64,000 nucleotides of DNA. Source: Diplonema papillatum (lineage: Eukaryota > Euglenozoa > Diplonemea > Diplonemida > Diplonemidae). Location of the stretch: contig JAPJBO010000008.1 in assembly GCA_030068145.1 (NCBI GenBank), positions 248,001 to 312,000 on the forward strand. The letters are read 5' to 3'. Shown here in pieces: positions 1 to 38,800 of this stretch. The notes under the pieces are model-generated. The model was not told the DNA's origin. It did not search any database and saw only the letters and a program-made list of their open reading frames with translations. The position numbers were made by a program, and so were the translations under genes. Positions within the stretch are counted from its first letter, which is position 1, and every line of letters begins with the position of its first letter.

Positions 1-299
1 GTCGGCCTTTCACACGGCTTGTGTTTCGAAGGTGAAGCTCAATACAGAGACGTTTTTCTTGGAGGAGACTTACAGGTATGCTGCTAGGCTGTTCATTGCA
101 AGGTTGGGGGGGTACCTTCTCCGGGCTTGTGACACTTATTTTTGCCAGGGTCTTACACCAATAAGCGTGTGCCTGCAGGCCACCGTTCACCTGCCTTCAT
201 GTCAACGACTCTCCGAACCACCTGCCCCTTGGGGGGCCTTGATGACTATGCTGTTGCAACCTACAGTACGTGTCTGAACTGTCGTTTCAACTAACACAG

Positions 300-713
300 C
301 ACAATTGTCTGCAAATCGCTGAGGCGTTGGGCTTCAAGGATGAACTCCTGCGGCTCAAAAAGAAGCACGACAGCGCATTCCTTGCTACGAATGCTGAGGA
401 GCACGCAGCCGAAGCTATGCACAAACTGAAGGCTGTCGAAGATGCGCCTGACTCTACCGCCACCGACACTGCTGCCTCTGCAAGTATTGCGTCTTCAGCA
501 AACGCTGTGTCAAACGCCACTGGTGGTGCAGCCTCCGCAAATGTAGCAACTCCAACAGAAAAAGTGCCTGTGTCAAACGCCACCGACACTGCAGCCTCTG
601 CAGATGCAGAATCTCCAGCAAAAACTGTGTCAAACGCCACTGACACTGCAACCTCTCCAAAGGTGCTTTCTCCCAAAGGTGAAGGCTCGGAAGCCACTCT
701 AAGCCCAAGTTGA
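300..713 (+). CDS. 3' exon of an unrecognised host gene, Ala/Ser/Thr-rich tail
   Basis: An open frame begins after an ACAG acceptor at 296-299, the acceptor type used by the other host genes here, and ends at a stop at 711-713. It starts HNCLQIAEALGFKDELLRLKKK, a likely helical segment, then becomes an Ala/Ser/Thr-rich tail with repeats of the type SNATDTAAS. Upstream, GTATGC at 76 and GTACGT at 266 look like donors, so earlier exons probably lie at the window start, but no single phase-consistent structure emerged. No domain is recognised. The repetitive tail also leaves an open shadow frame on the minus strand. Confidence 0.4.
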   Translation, partial: HNCLQIAEALGFKDELLRLKKKHDSAFLATNAEEHAAEAMHKLKAVEDAPDSTATDTAASASIASSANAVSNATGGAASANVATPTEKVPVSNATDTAASADAESPAKTVSNATDTATSPKVLSPKGEGSEATLSPS

Positions 714-28278
<27,565 letters not shown>

Positions 28279-28327
28279 GCGGCCTGCACCAAGCGAAGGT
28301 CTCATAGTTGTCGGAGTTCGGGGGTAG

Positions 28328-28876
28328 TTGCACAGCTGGTTGTTGACAACTATTCTGACCGGCGCCAATGCTTGCTTTTCAACTGGAACTGTTCTTCAAC
28401 CTGGACAGCTTGTTCGTGTCCACTTCTACTTCATGTGGAAACCTTTGTTGGAAATGACGCGACAAGGTAAAAGCTTATTGTCAATCCACGTACCTAGTTG
28501 TCCAACTTGAACAGCCTGTGTGTTCGTTCAGAAAACTGCCATCTAGCCCAAACAAACCCACGTGTTTGAGGAAAACGTTGTGAATGCTCTGGCATGTGCT
28601 CCTTGCATGTGATTCAGCAATAATCTTCTAATCGTTTCAGTTGTGTCAGCTTGAGCTGCGATCTGAAAGCGCCAACTTTTTCTTGATGTTTTATCTCGGC
28701 TCACAGCCTCCCCCTCCAGAATTGACTGGGCTGCGCTTTGCGGTCGACCAAGTACGAAGCAGTTCACCTTCATTCAGTGTCTCTCTTGAAATTAAAGGAC
28801 TGCGAAACATGTATTCGTGGTTCTACTCCACGATGGTGGAGCTCTCTCGGACGGTGAGCTCAAACAGAATTTAAAT
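28328..28876 (+). other. Unrecognised open segments between PABP and the CS gene
   Basis: Two open stretches look protein-like (GQLVRVHFYFMWKPLLEM near 28410; LELRSESANFFLMFYLGSQP near 28650 on to GLRNMYSWFYSTMVEL). Candidate splice sites around them do not fit the donor and acceptor types of the other host genes, and no family is recognised. They may be exons of a small gene or chance. Confidence 0.3.
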
Positions 28877-28929
28877 GCTGCTCCTTGACCTCAAAGTTCC
28901 ACAAAGGGCTTTAAGAGTGGGTGGGGGGA

Positions 28930-30308
28930 ATGGACGAACCGAAATTATTACCCGATGAAACCTCGGCAAAGGAAGAAAAGCGGTTTGGACAAAACTCGTA
29001 CCACTATTTTCATGATCACACAAAAGAGAGAGCGGCTGTCGGAGATGTTGCCACGCAGCCAAAACCAAGAGTTGTGGGAGTCTCGGAAGATGCGCCTATC
29101 GCTCGCCGTGCTCGAAACATCGCCAAGTATTCCTGGGCAGACGGAAAGAAATTTATCTCGTATGTGGTTCGTTTGTTGTTGTTACGGAACGCTGGTTGCA
29201 TGCAGGGATGGTTGTTGGTAAGGCGGTTTCGCCCTCCCTAAATCGGCGCGCTTCATGAGCGCGCGCACATGGCCCTGTGAGGCGGTGATCTGCATCTGGA
29301 CGAAATCGCGCACCACGTCTTCAACACCACCCTCTCCCGCACGGGCGACCGCCGTCGACTCCCCCCCCCCAGTCACAATGGTGGTTCCTCACCCGCACGT
29401 CACGTCACCGGATCGCTAGACGCTCACAGCTACCGGCGAGAGCTTATGGCCCCGCCTTGCTACCTGGCGCCCAACTCTAGCCCACCGAACATGGCTTTCC
29501 CTCGCGTTCAGTCATGGTCGAAGCTACGAGCTGGCCCGTGGTCGGTATCTTCGGGAGGCCACGCGTTCTTGTGTCGGGAGGCATCTGCAACAACTATATC
29601 TGCAATGGTCTGTTCTGCCGGCACATGCTTGGCTGGCGGGATTGGGACGCAGCAGTAACTCGACTCAGCATATTGTTGTGTCTTGATTTCTCTCGGATGT
29701 AGCTGTGCTGGAAAGTACCGGTTCTCGCTGCTTGCAACCCCAGCAAAACCGAACCTGGTGATACCCACTAGGAGCCTACACAACTTCTATCAAATTTCTA
29801 TATCAGGGACTAAGGGGGTAAGTGCGTCTTTTTACAAGTACGGCCATCATTTTGGCACTCGAGGCGACAAAGAAGATTTTGAATCCACCTTCCCAAACAG
29901 AGTCTATATCGACTTCCCTGGGATAGCTAGCATGCAGGAGCGGGTCAGTGTCACTTACAAGAAGCGAAGGTGTGTTCAGTCTGCAGGTTATTTGTACCCA
30001 TCTTCCAAACCAGCTCAAAAATTCCTGTGCAAAGCTTCTTGATATTAGAAATTCGATGCCTCGAAGTTCGTCTCAGACAGGCAAGAAACCAACTCGGTGG
30101 CTACAGCAGCCCCTTATGCTATACTTCCGAGCTGAATTCCCTATCTACAGCTTTACGTTGACGATTGCTGCCGACAATGACGATCATGTCTTGAAGCTAA
30201 TCCGATTGAACCAACGAATTGACGGTGGCAAGAGCACACTAAAGTTCAAGGATGACCAACTTGTGATGAAAATTGCCAAGGAGGAAGAATCCAAATGGTG
30301 TGCTTTTG
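28930..30308 (+). CDS. CS (p23/CacyBP-like) domain protein, three exons
   Basis: CS domains are Hsp20-fold modules found in p23, SGT1, NudC and CacyBP, usually acting as Hsp90 co-chaperones or scaffolds. Exons: 28930-29159, 29901-29969, 30151-30308; phases 2/1, 2/1 match (donors GTATGT, GTGTGT; acceptors AACAG, TACAG). The product starts MDEPKLLPDETSAKEEKRFG, has a YHYFHDHTKERAAVGDVATQ segment common before CS domains, then KYSWADGKKFIS-VYIDFPG, ERVSVTYKKRS-FTLTI and DDHVLKLIRLNQRI, ending KEEESKWCAF. The last exon ends in phase 1 at GTATAC, so a further exon is needed; 30538-30755 would fit in phase (224 residues in total) but has an atypical acceptor. The exact subfamily is uncertain. Confidence 0.7.
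29182..29440 (-). mobile_element. Possible LINE fragment in CS-gene intron 1
   Basis: GC-rich block unlike the surrounding intron. The minus strand encodes GVEDVVRDFVQMQITASQGHV, resembling tail regions of LINE proteins in general composition only. Weak call. Confidence 0.3.
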
Positions 30309-30537
30309 GTATACGAACTGAACACTGCCAAAGTATCTGGAACGTAGACTCTGTTTAAAGAGAGTCAATACACCCCGTAGGTACGATCTGTTCAAAACTA
30401 CACTTCGAGGTGTAACCGGCTCAGACTCCGATGAGTAGACCCTTCCGGCATCTGTTCGATGCTTCGGTTTCTTAGGTAACTTTCGGCGAATCCTTTGTTG
30501 CTTGGCACTGGCATCGTAGCATTCTTGGTTTTTTCAG

Positions 30538-30755
30538 GTACATGGCATCCAGCAGCATCGCGTCGGCTGCTGATCATGTCATTCTCTTTGACGGGTCGTG
30601 CAATCGTGAATCGCACCATCTGTCAAGATGATGCATTAGTTCACGTACATTCCAAAACTGAACAAGATATCTTGAAGTGGCGACACACAGTAGGGGTTGT
30701 CCTCGAGTTCAGTAGCATGTTGCTAGTTGAAGTGCCAAGTGTGGCATCAAGCTAA
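30538..30755 (+). CDS. Candidate last exon of the CS-domain gene
   Basis: Follows a TTTTTTCAG acceptor and completes the phase-1 codon left by the exon ending at 30308, reading to a stop at 30753-30755. No homology is recognised in the product (GTWHPAASRRLLIMSF...). The acceptor is pyrimidine-rich, unlike the ACAG sites of the other introns. Confidence 0.3.
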
Positions 30756-30904
30756 TGGAGAACGTTCCGATTCTTCTAAAGAAAAGCTTTGCGCCGTGAA
30801 TAACCAATGTAAACTTCCACCACTTGCCTCAGACATTGGCTCACGCAAAGCGAATGTTGGTCTTGTTTCTTCTCACACTTCTTGTCCAGCAGTCTGAGGA
30901 ACCC

Positions 30905-31285
30905 AAACCCGCCCCATGCACCCGGCGCCCCGCCCCCCGTCTGCGTCTGCGTACGTGTCTGCATCTGCAGATTTTGAAAACGCAGTCGCAGACGCGTGTG
31001 CAGTACCGGCCTGCATGCCAGCCTACTCGGGTATCCTTCACGTGGACGAGCAGGCCAAATGGAGAAGTAAACCCAGCACGACGGATTCGAAGTCCGGGGT
31101 GTACGAGCACAATTTGCAAATGTGACTTTGCCGTATGGCGCTGAAAGAGTTTTACTTTGCGCGCTGCTCAAAAGGAAGCTGGGACCGACAGTGATCGTCG
31201 CCATTAAGCAACAATCGTTCGTCTGCGTCTGCGTCTGCGTCTGCAGTCTTTGGTAAATCTGCAGACGCGTCTGCAGGCAACACTG
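30905..31285. repeat. CGTCTG/CGCAGA repeats in both orientations
   Basis: GTCTGCGTCTGCG words at 30945-30965 and 31220-31275, with their complements (CGCAGTCGCAGACGCG) at 30981-30998. They form an imperfect inverted pair around about 250 bp. No coding support. Confidence 0.5.
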
Positions 31286-32109
31286 CCCGTTGCCTGTTTA
31301 TACCTGTCTGTAGGCGGCCAAAATCCTAACAGACCACCTTTGATTGGCAAGAACGGTCCTTTCGGCGCATAGTGCCCGTCTAGTCCGATCAGGATGGCCG
31401 AGCTGAAGGAGTGCCCGATGGAAAGCCGACCCGGCGGAACCTTTCGCACTTCCCCTCGTTACCGTTACCTGTGGCCGTGTTTGCCTGGGGGCTGAGGCAC
31501 TGATGCAGTCGGATGTTGCATTTCAAAGCTCGAGCTCTTCAAATAGTGGTTCATCAACACGAAGAAATGCGCGAGCCCCATGCTATGGCTGTTCGTGACG
31601 TTGACTAGTGGCCCTGAGCTATTGCTATTGCCGTGGAAGAGGTACGGAAGTCTGAGCCCAGATACCGGTGTGATTCAGCGTGGCATCGCCTCTTCGAGTG
31701 CAGCATCCTTATTGAATGTACGTAAACCCGGGGCCTTGACTGCTTGGGCGCCTCCTGCTGTTTTGATAATCCTCCGCCTCGCCGTTCTCGGTGGAGACCA
31801 AGTACTTCTTTTCTCCACTGCACACCAGTTCGAGCGCCGTAATTGGTTGTGGTTTTGGTTCGATGTTGCGACTGGACCAAAACCTTCTTGAAGCTCGTGA
31901 GTCCTATCTTGAGAGCATAGTGCATACATTTGCAGCAGCAATACGAGGAAAAAACAGAAATGGCAGTCCGACGCAGTTATAGTTTCCGGGTTTGCAGGCG
32001 CTTGAAATCCTCTTCAAGCAAGCAGTGTCTGGGGCTATGTGTCTAAGAGCCATACAGGAATCAGTCTGCAAAAAAGTGGTCACTAAAGAAGCGACCCGCG
32101 AAGAAAACA

Positions 32110-32849
32110 ATGCAGTACTTGAAGGACATTGGCGCGGCTGCAAAACGAGGGCGTCAGCAAGTTCTGCAGAAGATGGGTGTGACCGAGGAAACGAAGGATG
32201 ACGAATACGATGCTGCTCGCGAAAAAGTTCACATGAGCCGAAACCTTTTTCGGGACCTGGAAAAGCACGTGAAAGCACTCGACAAGCACTTCATGGATCT
32301 CAGTGCTACCTTTACGTGTATAGCAGAAACCTTCGGTCAATTTGGCGTAATGCTGGAAGTCGAAAACCGACCTGCCTTCACGAATTCAGTGAACGCAACC
32401 TTGCAGAGCTTAGCACGTGAAGCACGCGTGTATTCGGAAACCAACGGAAACAACTTTCAGATTGCGAGAATGTCCGTGAAAACACTGCATGACTCTGAAA
32501 GCATGCACACAGAAATAAGGCAAGCAAAGCTCGACTTGGATGCGCTTCGTTATGACGTCAAGCTGTTGCAAGAGACTCTCAACGACTCGAAAGCGCTACC
32601 TGAAAAGGTTTACCGAACTCGAACACAACTCAATGCGAAAAAGTCGGAACTCGAAAGCGTGAATTCACGCCACACACACCTTAGTCGCGTGGCGGTACGA
32701 GACATGAACAACGCAACCTGCGAAGCATCAACGAGCCTCTGGTCCATGTTCAGCATTCTGTTTCAACAGACTCAGCAGCTGTTCAACGATTTATCCCGAG
32801 ACATGATGCAATTGTCAAGTGCCTTGAATAGCGCTAAGAACACAAGCAG
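32110..32849 (+). CDS. BAR gene exon 1 (BAR domain)
   Basis: 246 codons plus two bases, donor GTATGT. Predicted all-helical with long heptads: EKHVKALDKHFMDLSATF, KLDLDALRYDVKLLQETL, and WSMFSILFQQTQQLFNDLS, the three-helix BAR pattern. Confidence 0.8.
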
Positions 32850-35800
32850 GTATGTGTACTTGCTTGTGATAATACACCGGCTCCTTGAACCCATGACAGA
32901 CAACCTGCAAGTCTGGACACCTTGCACAACGTATGTGTTCACGCGAGTTCACCTTCTTTAACACAGTGCGGGCGAAAAAGATGCGGACGACAGGGGAAAA
33001 GACAAGTGCCCCAAACCAGAGGAAGGTCTTTTTGCAAGTCCGCAGCTGCCGCTCGATGATAAGGTTTGTTTGTTATCGCTGTGCTTGCAGCAATCTCATA
33101 CACACACCCTACATACTTGCGAAGATTTGGTAAAAAAGCAGCTGTCCTTGCTTTTACCCTTCTAAACAAAGGCAGTTCACGCTTTTTTCTTTTTTAGAAA
33201 CATTTTCTCCTTTCCTCCTTTACTTTGATCATAGGTGTCACGGCAAGTTTTGGCAGCCGCTGCTTAACAAAGTTAGTAGTGCATGCTAATCCATGTGGTT
33301 CATGTACTTAAAAGAACTCAATGCTTAACAAGGAGGAGGCTGGGGGGAACAAAGCAGAGAGACCCAGCAGTGGGGACACGCCTACCGACAGGGCGGACCC
33401 CCGGTCAGACTGGAACGGGGTATCCCCGAGGGGCCCCTGAAAGAAGCGGCGGATCTCATACGTGACCGTCTCGGGTGGGAACCGGACCAGTTGCTGGCCA
33501 ACTGGTACCGGAGGGGAGTGGGGATCAACCCCCACAAAGACCAGAGAGAACTGGGTCCGAGGGTAGCGACCATATCGCTCTTGAGCGACACGGTCATGGA
33601 GTGGGAGAGGGGGAGCCGGAGAGTGAGAACCCCCCTGCCGGTCGGCACACTGTGCCACATGGAAGGCGAGGCCAGGAGCCTGTGGACACACGGGATTCGT
33701 CCCGATGATGTCGCACGCGACCGGGTCTCGCTCACCTACAGGGCCGTGCGCGAGGCCGCCTCCCAACGTTTGCAAGGCCGGGACACCCCGCAAGAAACTC
33801 CCCCCATGCCCCCCCCGCCCCGCCCTCAGGCGTCCTCCCCACCCCCCCAGCAACAGTTCAGCCCCGCGCCACGTACTGACTTGTGTAATCGCCAAAGAAC
33901 TCTTATATCTATTAAGGAAACTACTAGACAGCAGCTGTTAAGCGCTGGAGACATCGAACAGAACCCGGGCCCCGGCCGCACGGAGATGAAGTTCGCGACG
34001 TTGAACGTAACTAGCTTACTTCAATATCTCCCAGCGGCCGACGCGGTGGAAGCGGATCTTCTCTGCTGCCAGGAGGTGACACTCCTTCCGTGCAAACGGG
34101 CGCAGGCGGAGGAATACCTGCGGAAATGGTGCTGCCACTGGGGCCTGCCGCCTCCCGGAAGACTCTGTAGAAACTCCGGTAGTCGCTCGACGGTGAACGC
34201 CGCGAACGGGGGGCTCTCCACTCTAGTACTGAGACCGATACCTGCGTACGATACGATGACGGCGCTCTCGCACGCAGCAATACGGTCCCCGGACCGAGTG
34301 AGCCATACGGTAGTAGCAACAGGGGCCGGCAACACGTTCGTGCACGTGTTCAATGTCTACTGCCCTTCCGGAAACGGGAGGGCGGAGAGCGAGGAGCGTG
34401 AGGACATGCTGGAGAAGATCCTCTTCGCAGCGGCAGATAGCCTCGGTGACGTCCCCATAATGGTGATGGGTGACCTGAACACGGAAGAAGACCGGTCCCC
34501 TGTGCTGCGGAAGGCACTAAGGAACGGATGGTCCGACGCAGCGGAACTGCACCATGCGCGTACCGGTGACACACCGCCACCACCGACCTTTACCAGCGCC
34601 CGGACGACAGGCACGAGGATCGACCGCATACTCCTCAACCGAATAACGACGGGAGCTTTCCGTCAATGCGTCACCACCGCGGTGAACGTACCGGGACACC
34701 GGCTCGTGACAATGACCCTGGACATTGCGGCGCTGCGCCAAATCGTGTGGCGATTTAAAGTACCGCGGGAAATCCCTACCGAGGGGGGACCCAAGTGGGG
34801 CCTCTCGGACACAGAAGCTAACAGGGAAGCCGTACAGAGACTGACCAACTCCGATTTCGCAGAACGGCTGGCAGCACAGCGAGTGGAAGAGGCCTGGCTC
34901 GAGTGGTCACGAGTCAGTGAGCAGTACTTGCAGGATGCCTTCGGAATCCCTGCGGAAGAAAGGGGAAGGAGTACCGGCCGGGGGATAAAGACGTCGCCTA
35001 AGAGAGTCTGTATCACGGCAAGCACTGCGAGCGACGGGTCGGGGGCGGCGAACAGCAGACAGCTACGGCTCCGGAAGGCCATCCACAGGATGGAACGCAT
35101 CTGCAGCTACCTTGCGCAGCGACGCGGGCCGGAGGCAGTTCCGCATGAAGTATCCCGTTGCTGGCAGAACAGCAGACGGCTGGCACAGGCGTGCATGAAA
35201 GGTGGCCAAGGGACAGAAGGATTCCCGGATCATGAGGAGGCGAAGCAGCTTCTCACGGCATTGCGGGAAGAGACGAGTAGGCTCGGAAGGGAAGGATCGG
35301 CGGCCAGGTTTACGAAGTACCGAGACAAGCTGAACGAGAGGGCCGATGCGAGCAGACGATGTCTGACAACCATCTGCGCCGGACGCGCTGAGCCGTCGGG
35401 GGTGTTGCGAACGGGGGCGGGAGTGACTGCAAATGTTGACGAGATGGACGAGGCGCTGAACACTGCGTGGGACCCTATCCTGCGTAAGTACAAGGACGGG
35501 CCAGAGCCGGAGTACGAGCCGTTTCGGGATCGGTTCCAGGATCACATCGGCCCACACTTGATGGAAGCCGGAACAATCACGGGGGAGGAGCTGCGAATTC
35601 TGCTGAGGAAGAAGCCGAAGAAAAGCGCGTCAGGGGTGGATGGCTGGCGCATGGCTGAACTGCGGGAGTTGCCGCTCCCCCTGCTGAATGCACTTGCAGA
35701 CGTCATGAACCTGGTCGAAGCGACTGGGGACTGGCCGGCAAGCATGACAACTGCGCTGGTGTCGATGGTGCCGAAAGATGAGAGCCAAGACCCGCTGCAC

Positions 35801-38800
35801 ACGAGGCCGATAACCGTCACGTCCGCCGTGTACCGCTTGTGGGCCTGCCGCAGGCTTGCGGACATTGTCCTGTGGCAGGAGGGGTGGATCGAAGAAGGAC
35901 AGAAAGGCTTTCGGCCGGGCCACCGGATCGAGGACGTCTTGATGGAGATAGGGCTCGAGGTGGAGGACGCCTTGCTGGACGGAGAGCCGCTCTACGGAGT
36001 GGCGCTGGACTTCCGGAAGTGTTTCGACATGGTCCCGCGAGAGGTAGTGCTACGCCTGGCTGAGGACTTAGGACTGCACGGTCGGGTTCTCAAGCCGCTG
36101 AGGGCGATTTACAGTCTGCTCGCAAGACGCTTCAAGTTGCCGCTAGGGGTGGGCAGGGAGTTTAGTGTGACCAACGGTATCCTTCAAGGGTGCCCTGTGT
36201 CCGTCATACTCATCAATGCCCTGCTGTCGGTAGTGATGAAAGCGGTCAAAAAAGAAGCTGAGGGTGTGAGTCCTAAGTCGTACGCGGATGATGCCACACT
36301 ACTGTCCAGGCTGTCGGAGGCCGCACTGCAAAAGGGAGTCGACATTGTTGACGAGTTCTGCACACTCACCGGAATGCAGCTAAACCTCGAGAAGACCATC
36401 GCATTCTCGACGAGGCAGAGGCACCAGTCGACGCTCAGACTCCGAAGCGGAAATGCGCTGCTGCGATTTAGCAAGTCCGTCACGTGTCTGGGGGCCCTAG
36501 TCTCAACGGCGAAGAACAGAAAGGAGAGGTCCGACTCTAAGAGGGTAGAGAGGGCGGCGGCCCTAGCGGAGGGCCTCCGCCACGCGCCATTCCGGTACGA
36601 AAAGCGGGTCCGTATTGTGCAGTCGAATGTGTTGCCGGCAGCGCTATCGGGCTGCTCCTTCGCGCCGGTGTCAAAGGTGGCGATGAAGCGGTTGACGACG
36701 TCGGTGATGGGTCTGATCTGGGGTGGAGCAAACCCGAAGCGCGCGAGAGAAATGGTCCTGAACTTCCAGGAGAAGGGCCACCTGACGGACCCCGGTACGT
36801 GTTTAGCGTACCGGGTGACGACGGCGTTCTACGCGGCGTGCGAGAGGCTGCCGCGACTGCTACCTCTGATGGAGAGTATCCGGGGGCGGTACGCCGAGGG
36901 GGACCAACCCCTCGGCCCAGTCGGGCTGGCGATGAGGAGCATGGAGGAGTGTGGACACATATGGGAGCCTGGGCCCCTATCTCGCACGCTACGACGGAAT
37001 GGTGCAGTGTTCGACCCGCTGGCCTCGTCGCCCTCGAAGAGGGGGCACGAAGTGAGGGCGGACCTGAGAACGAGGACGTGGGCCCGACTGATGGCGAGAA
37101 GGCCAGGATATCAGGGGCTGGAAAGAGCCGACTTGGAGCGCACGAATGCGTTCTGGAAGACGAGGGAATGTTCCGCGCACACGGCGAAGCTAATTCGAGT
37201 TGCGATTGCGGGGGGTGTGAACACGGCGGAGTTCACGTCGCGGATGAGGCAGGCTGGAGCTGAGCCGCAGGCGCCCAGCTGCAAGCACTGTGGGAGCGGC
37301 GTGACGGAGAACGAACAGCATATCTACTGGGACTGCGACGCATACTCACACATTCGCCGGCGGGAAGCACACGCCGGGCTGATGGCGGCCAACCGAACCG
37401 AGTGGCCCCGATGCACGCTGGAACATGGTGTGGTTGTACCGGGGAACGCCCACTTATCGAGGCGGCTCCAGGAGATGATGGCTGAAATCCTTGCGGAACG
37501 TGCAGGGCTCGAAGCACGTGGCTGGGTAGCCAGGAACCCCACGACCCCCTGGTCGAGAGCGGATGCGATGCCTGCCGAGAAATTTGACCACCCCTTTGCG
37601 CGGATTGCCCCGGCATGGACGTGGGAGCGAAACAAGACCTGGGGACTACCGACGTTTTATGCGTTGGTAGCGTGGCTGTCTGACATGCAGTGGACCGAGA
37701 GCGGGCAGGCGTCAATGCTAGAGCTTGCGATCGACTTTGAACTCTTCTCGGGCCTCAGCATGCCGCTGCACGGGAATGCGCCGAAGGGGGTGAGAGAACG
37801 GGGAAACGTCCTGCGCTGCATGATGAGCGCGTTGGACAAGCTGGCGGCACAGCAAGGGCTGGGAAGCTGCATGAGAGGGGAGAGGGTGTGCCCGACGACG
37901 TCGCTGTCGTTCATGGGCATCTCGGGGATATCGGGTGTACGGCCCAGGCCACGCTTTCGCGAGGCACACACGGGGACGATACTTGAGGAACAAGTGAAAG
38001 GAAGCGATGTAGGGACGCAGTGCCCGGCGTACCCTGACTGGACGATCGGGAGAGCGGCGAGGTGGGCCCTGCCTGCCCCACCACAACTGCACCCAGACCC
38101 CGTGCATATGCCGGGTGTCGATATAGAGAAGGCACTCGTCACGTGCGCGACCCATCACAAAGGGAAGTGTGAGGCGTGCAGAGCACTCGTCCGAAGGGAC
38201 GTGCCCACGGTAGAGATGTGCTGCCGGCACCATCACCACGCGAACGATGGGCAGCCGATCGCGGTGTGCACAGAGCACAGCACGACGAAGTGCGGCGAGT
38301 GCAAGACGGCGGCGGCGTGTTGCCGCAGCGGGCATCATGCCTGCCGCACGCATGGCAGAGGAACCTGCCAAGAGTGCAAGAGGCTCCCTACGCTGACGCA
38401 GAGGCGACCGGCGGCATGTTGCCGCCGCGGCCACCACCAGTCCAACGAACCGAACGTCCCGTCAACCCCCGGACGCAACAAGAAGAAGAGGCCCTCCTCA
38501 CCCACCCAGGTGGGCGTACAACGGGGAACGCCAGTTGGAAAGCGAGCGGCGCAAGCGCCGCCCGCGGCAACGAAAAAGGAGACGGCGACGACCGGACGGG
38601 CGACCAAAAGGCCGCCACCAACGCCAGGAACCAGCGAACGACCAGCGCTGAAGAAAAGGGTGCTAGGCACCCCGAAGGAAGGCCCGATCGCCGGCCGCAA
38701 GCGGAAGAAGACGAAGGCGACCACCCCCGACTCAGGGGTGCATCGAAGGAAGAAGAAGGTACCGAGGGCAAGCAGCTCTCAGAAACGACCGGGGACCACG

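Noticed and set aside
31992-32201. An exon before the BAR start (ALEILFKQAVSGAMCL)
   Set aside because: It follows a TGCAG site but is out of frame with the BAR coding sequence, and the ATG at 32110 gives a natural N-terminus; kept only as a possibility for the 5' leader.
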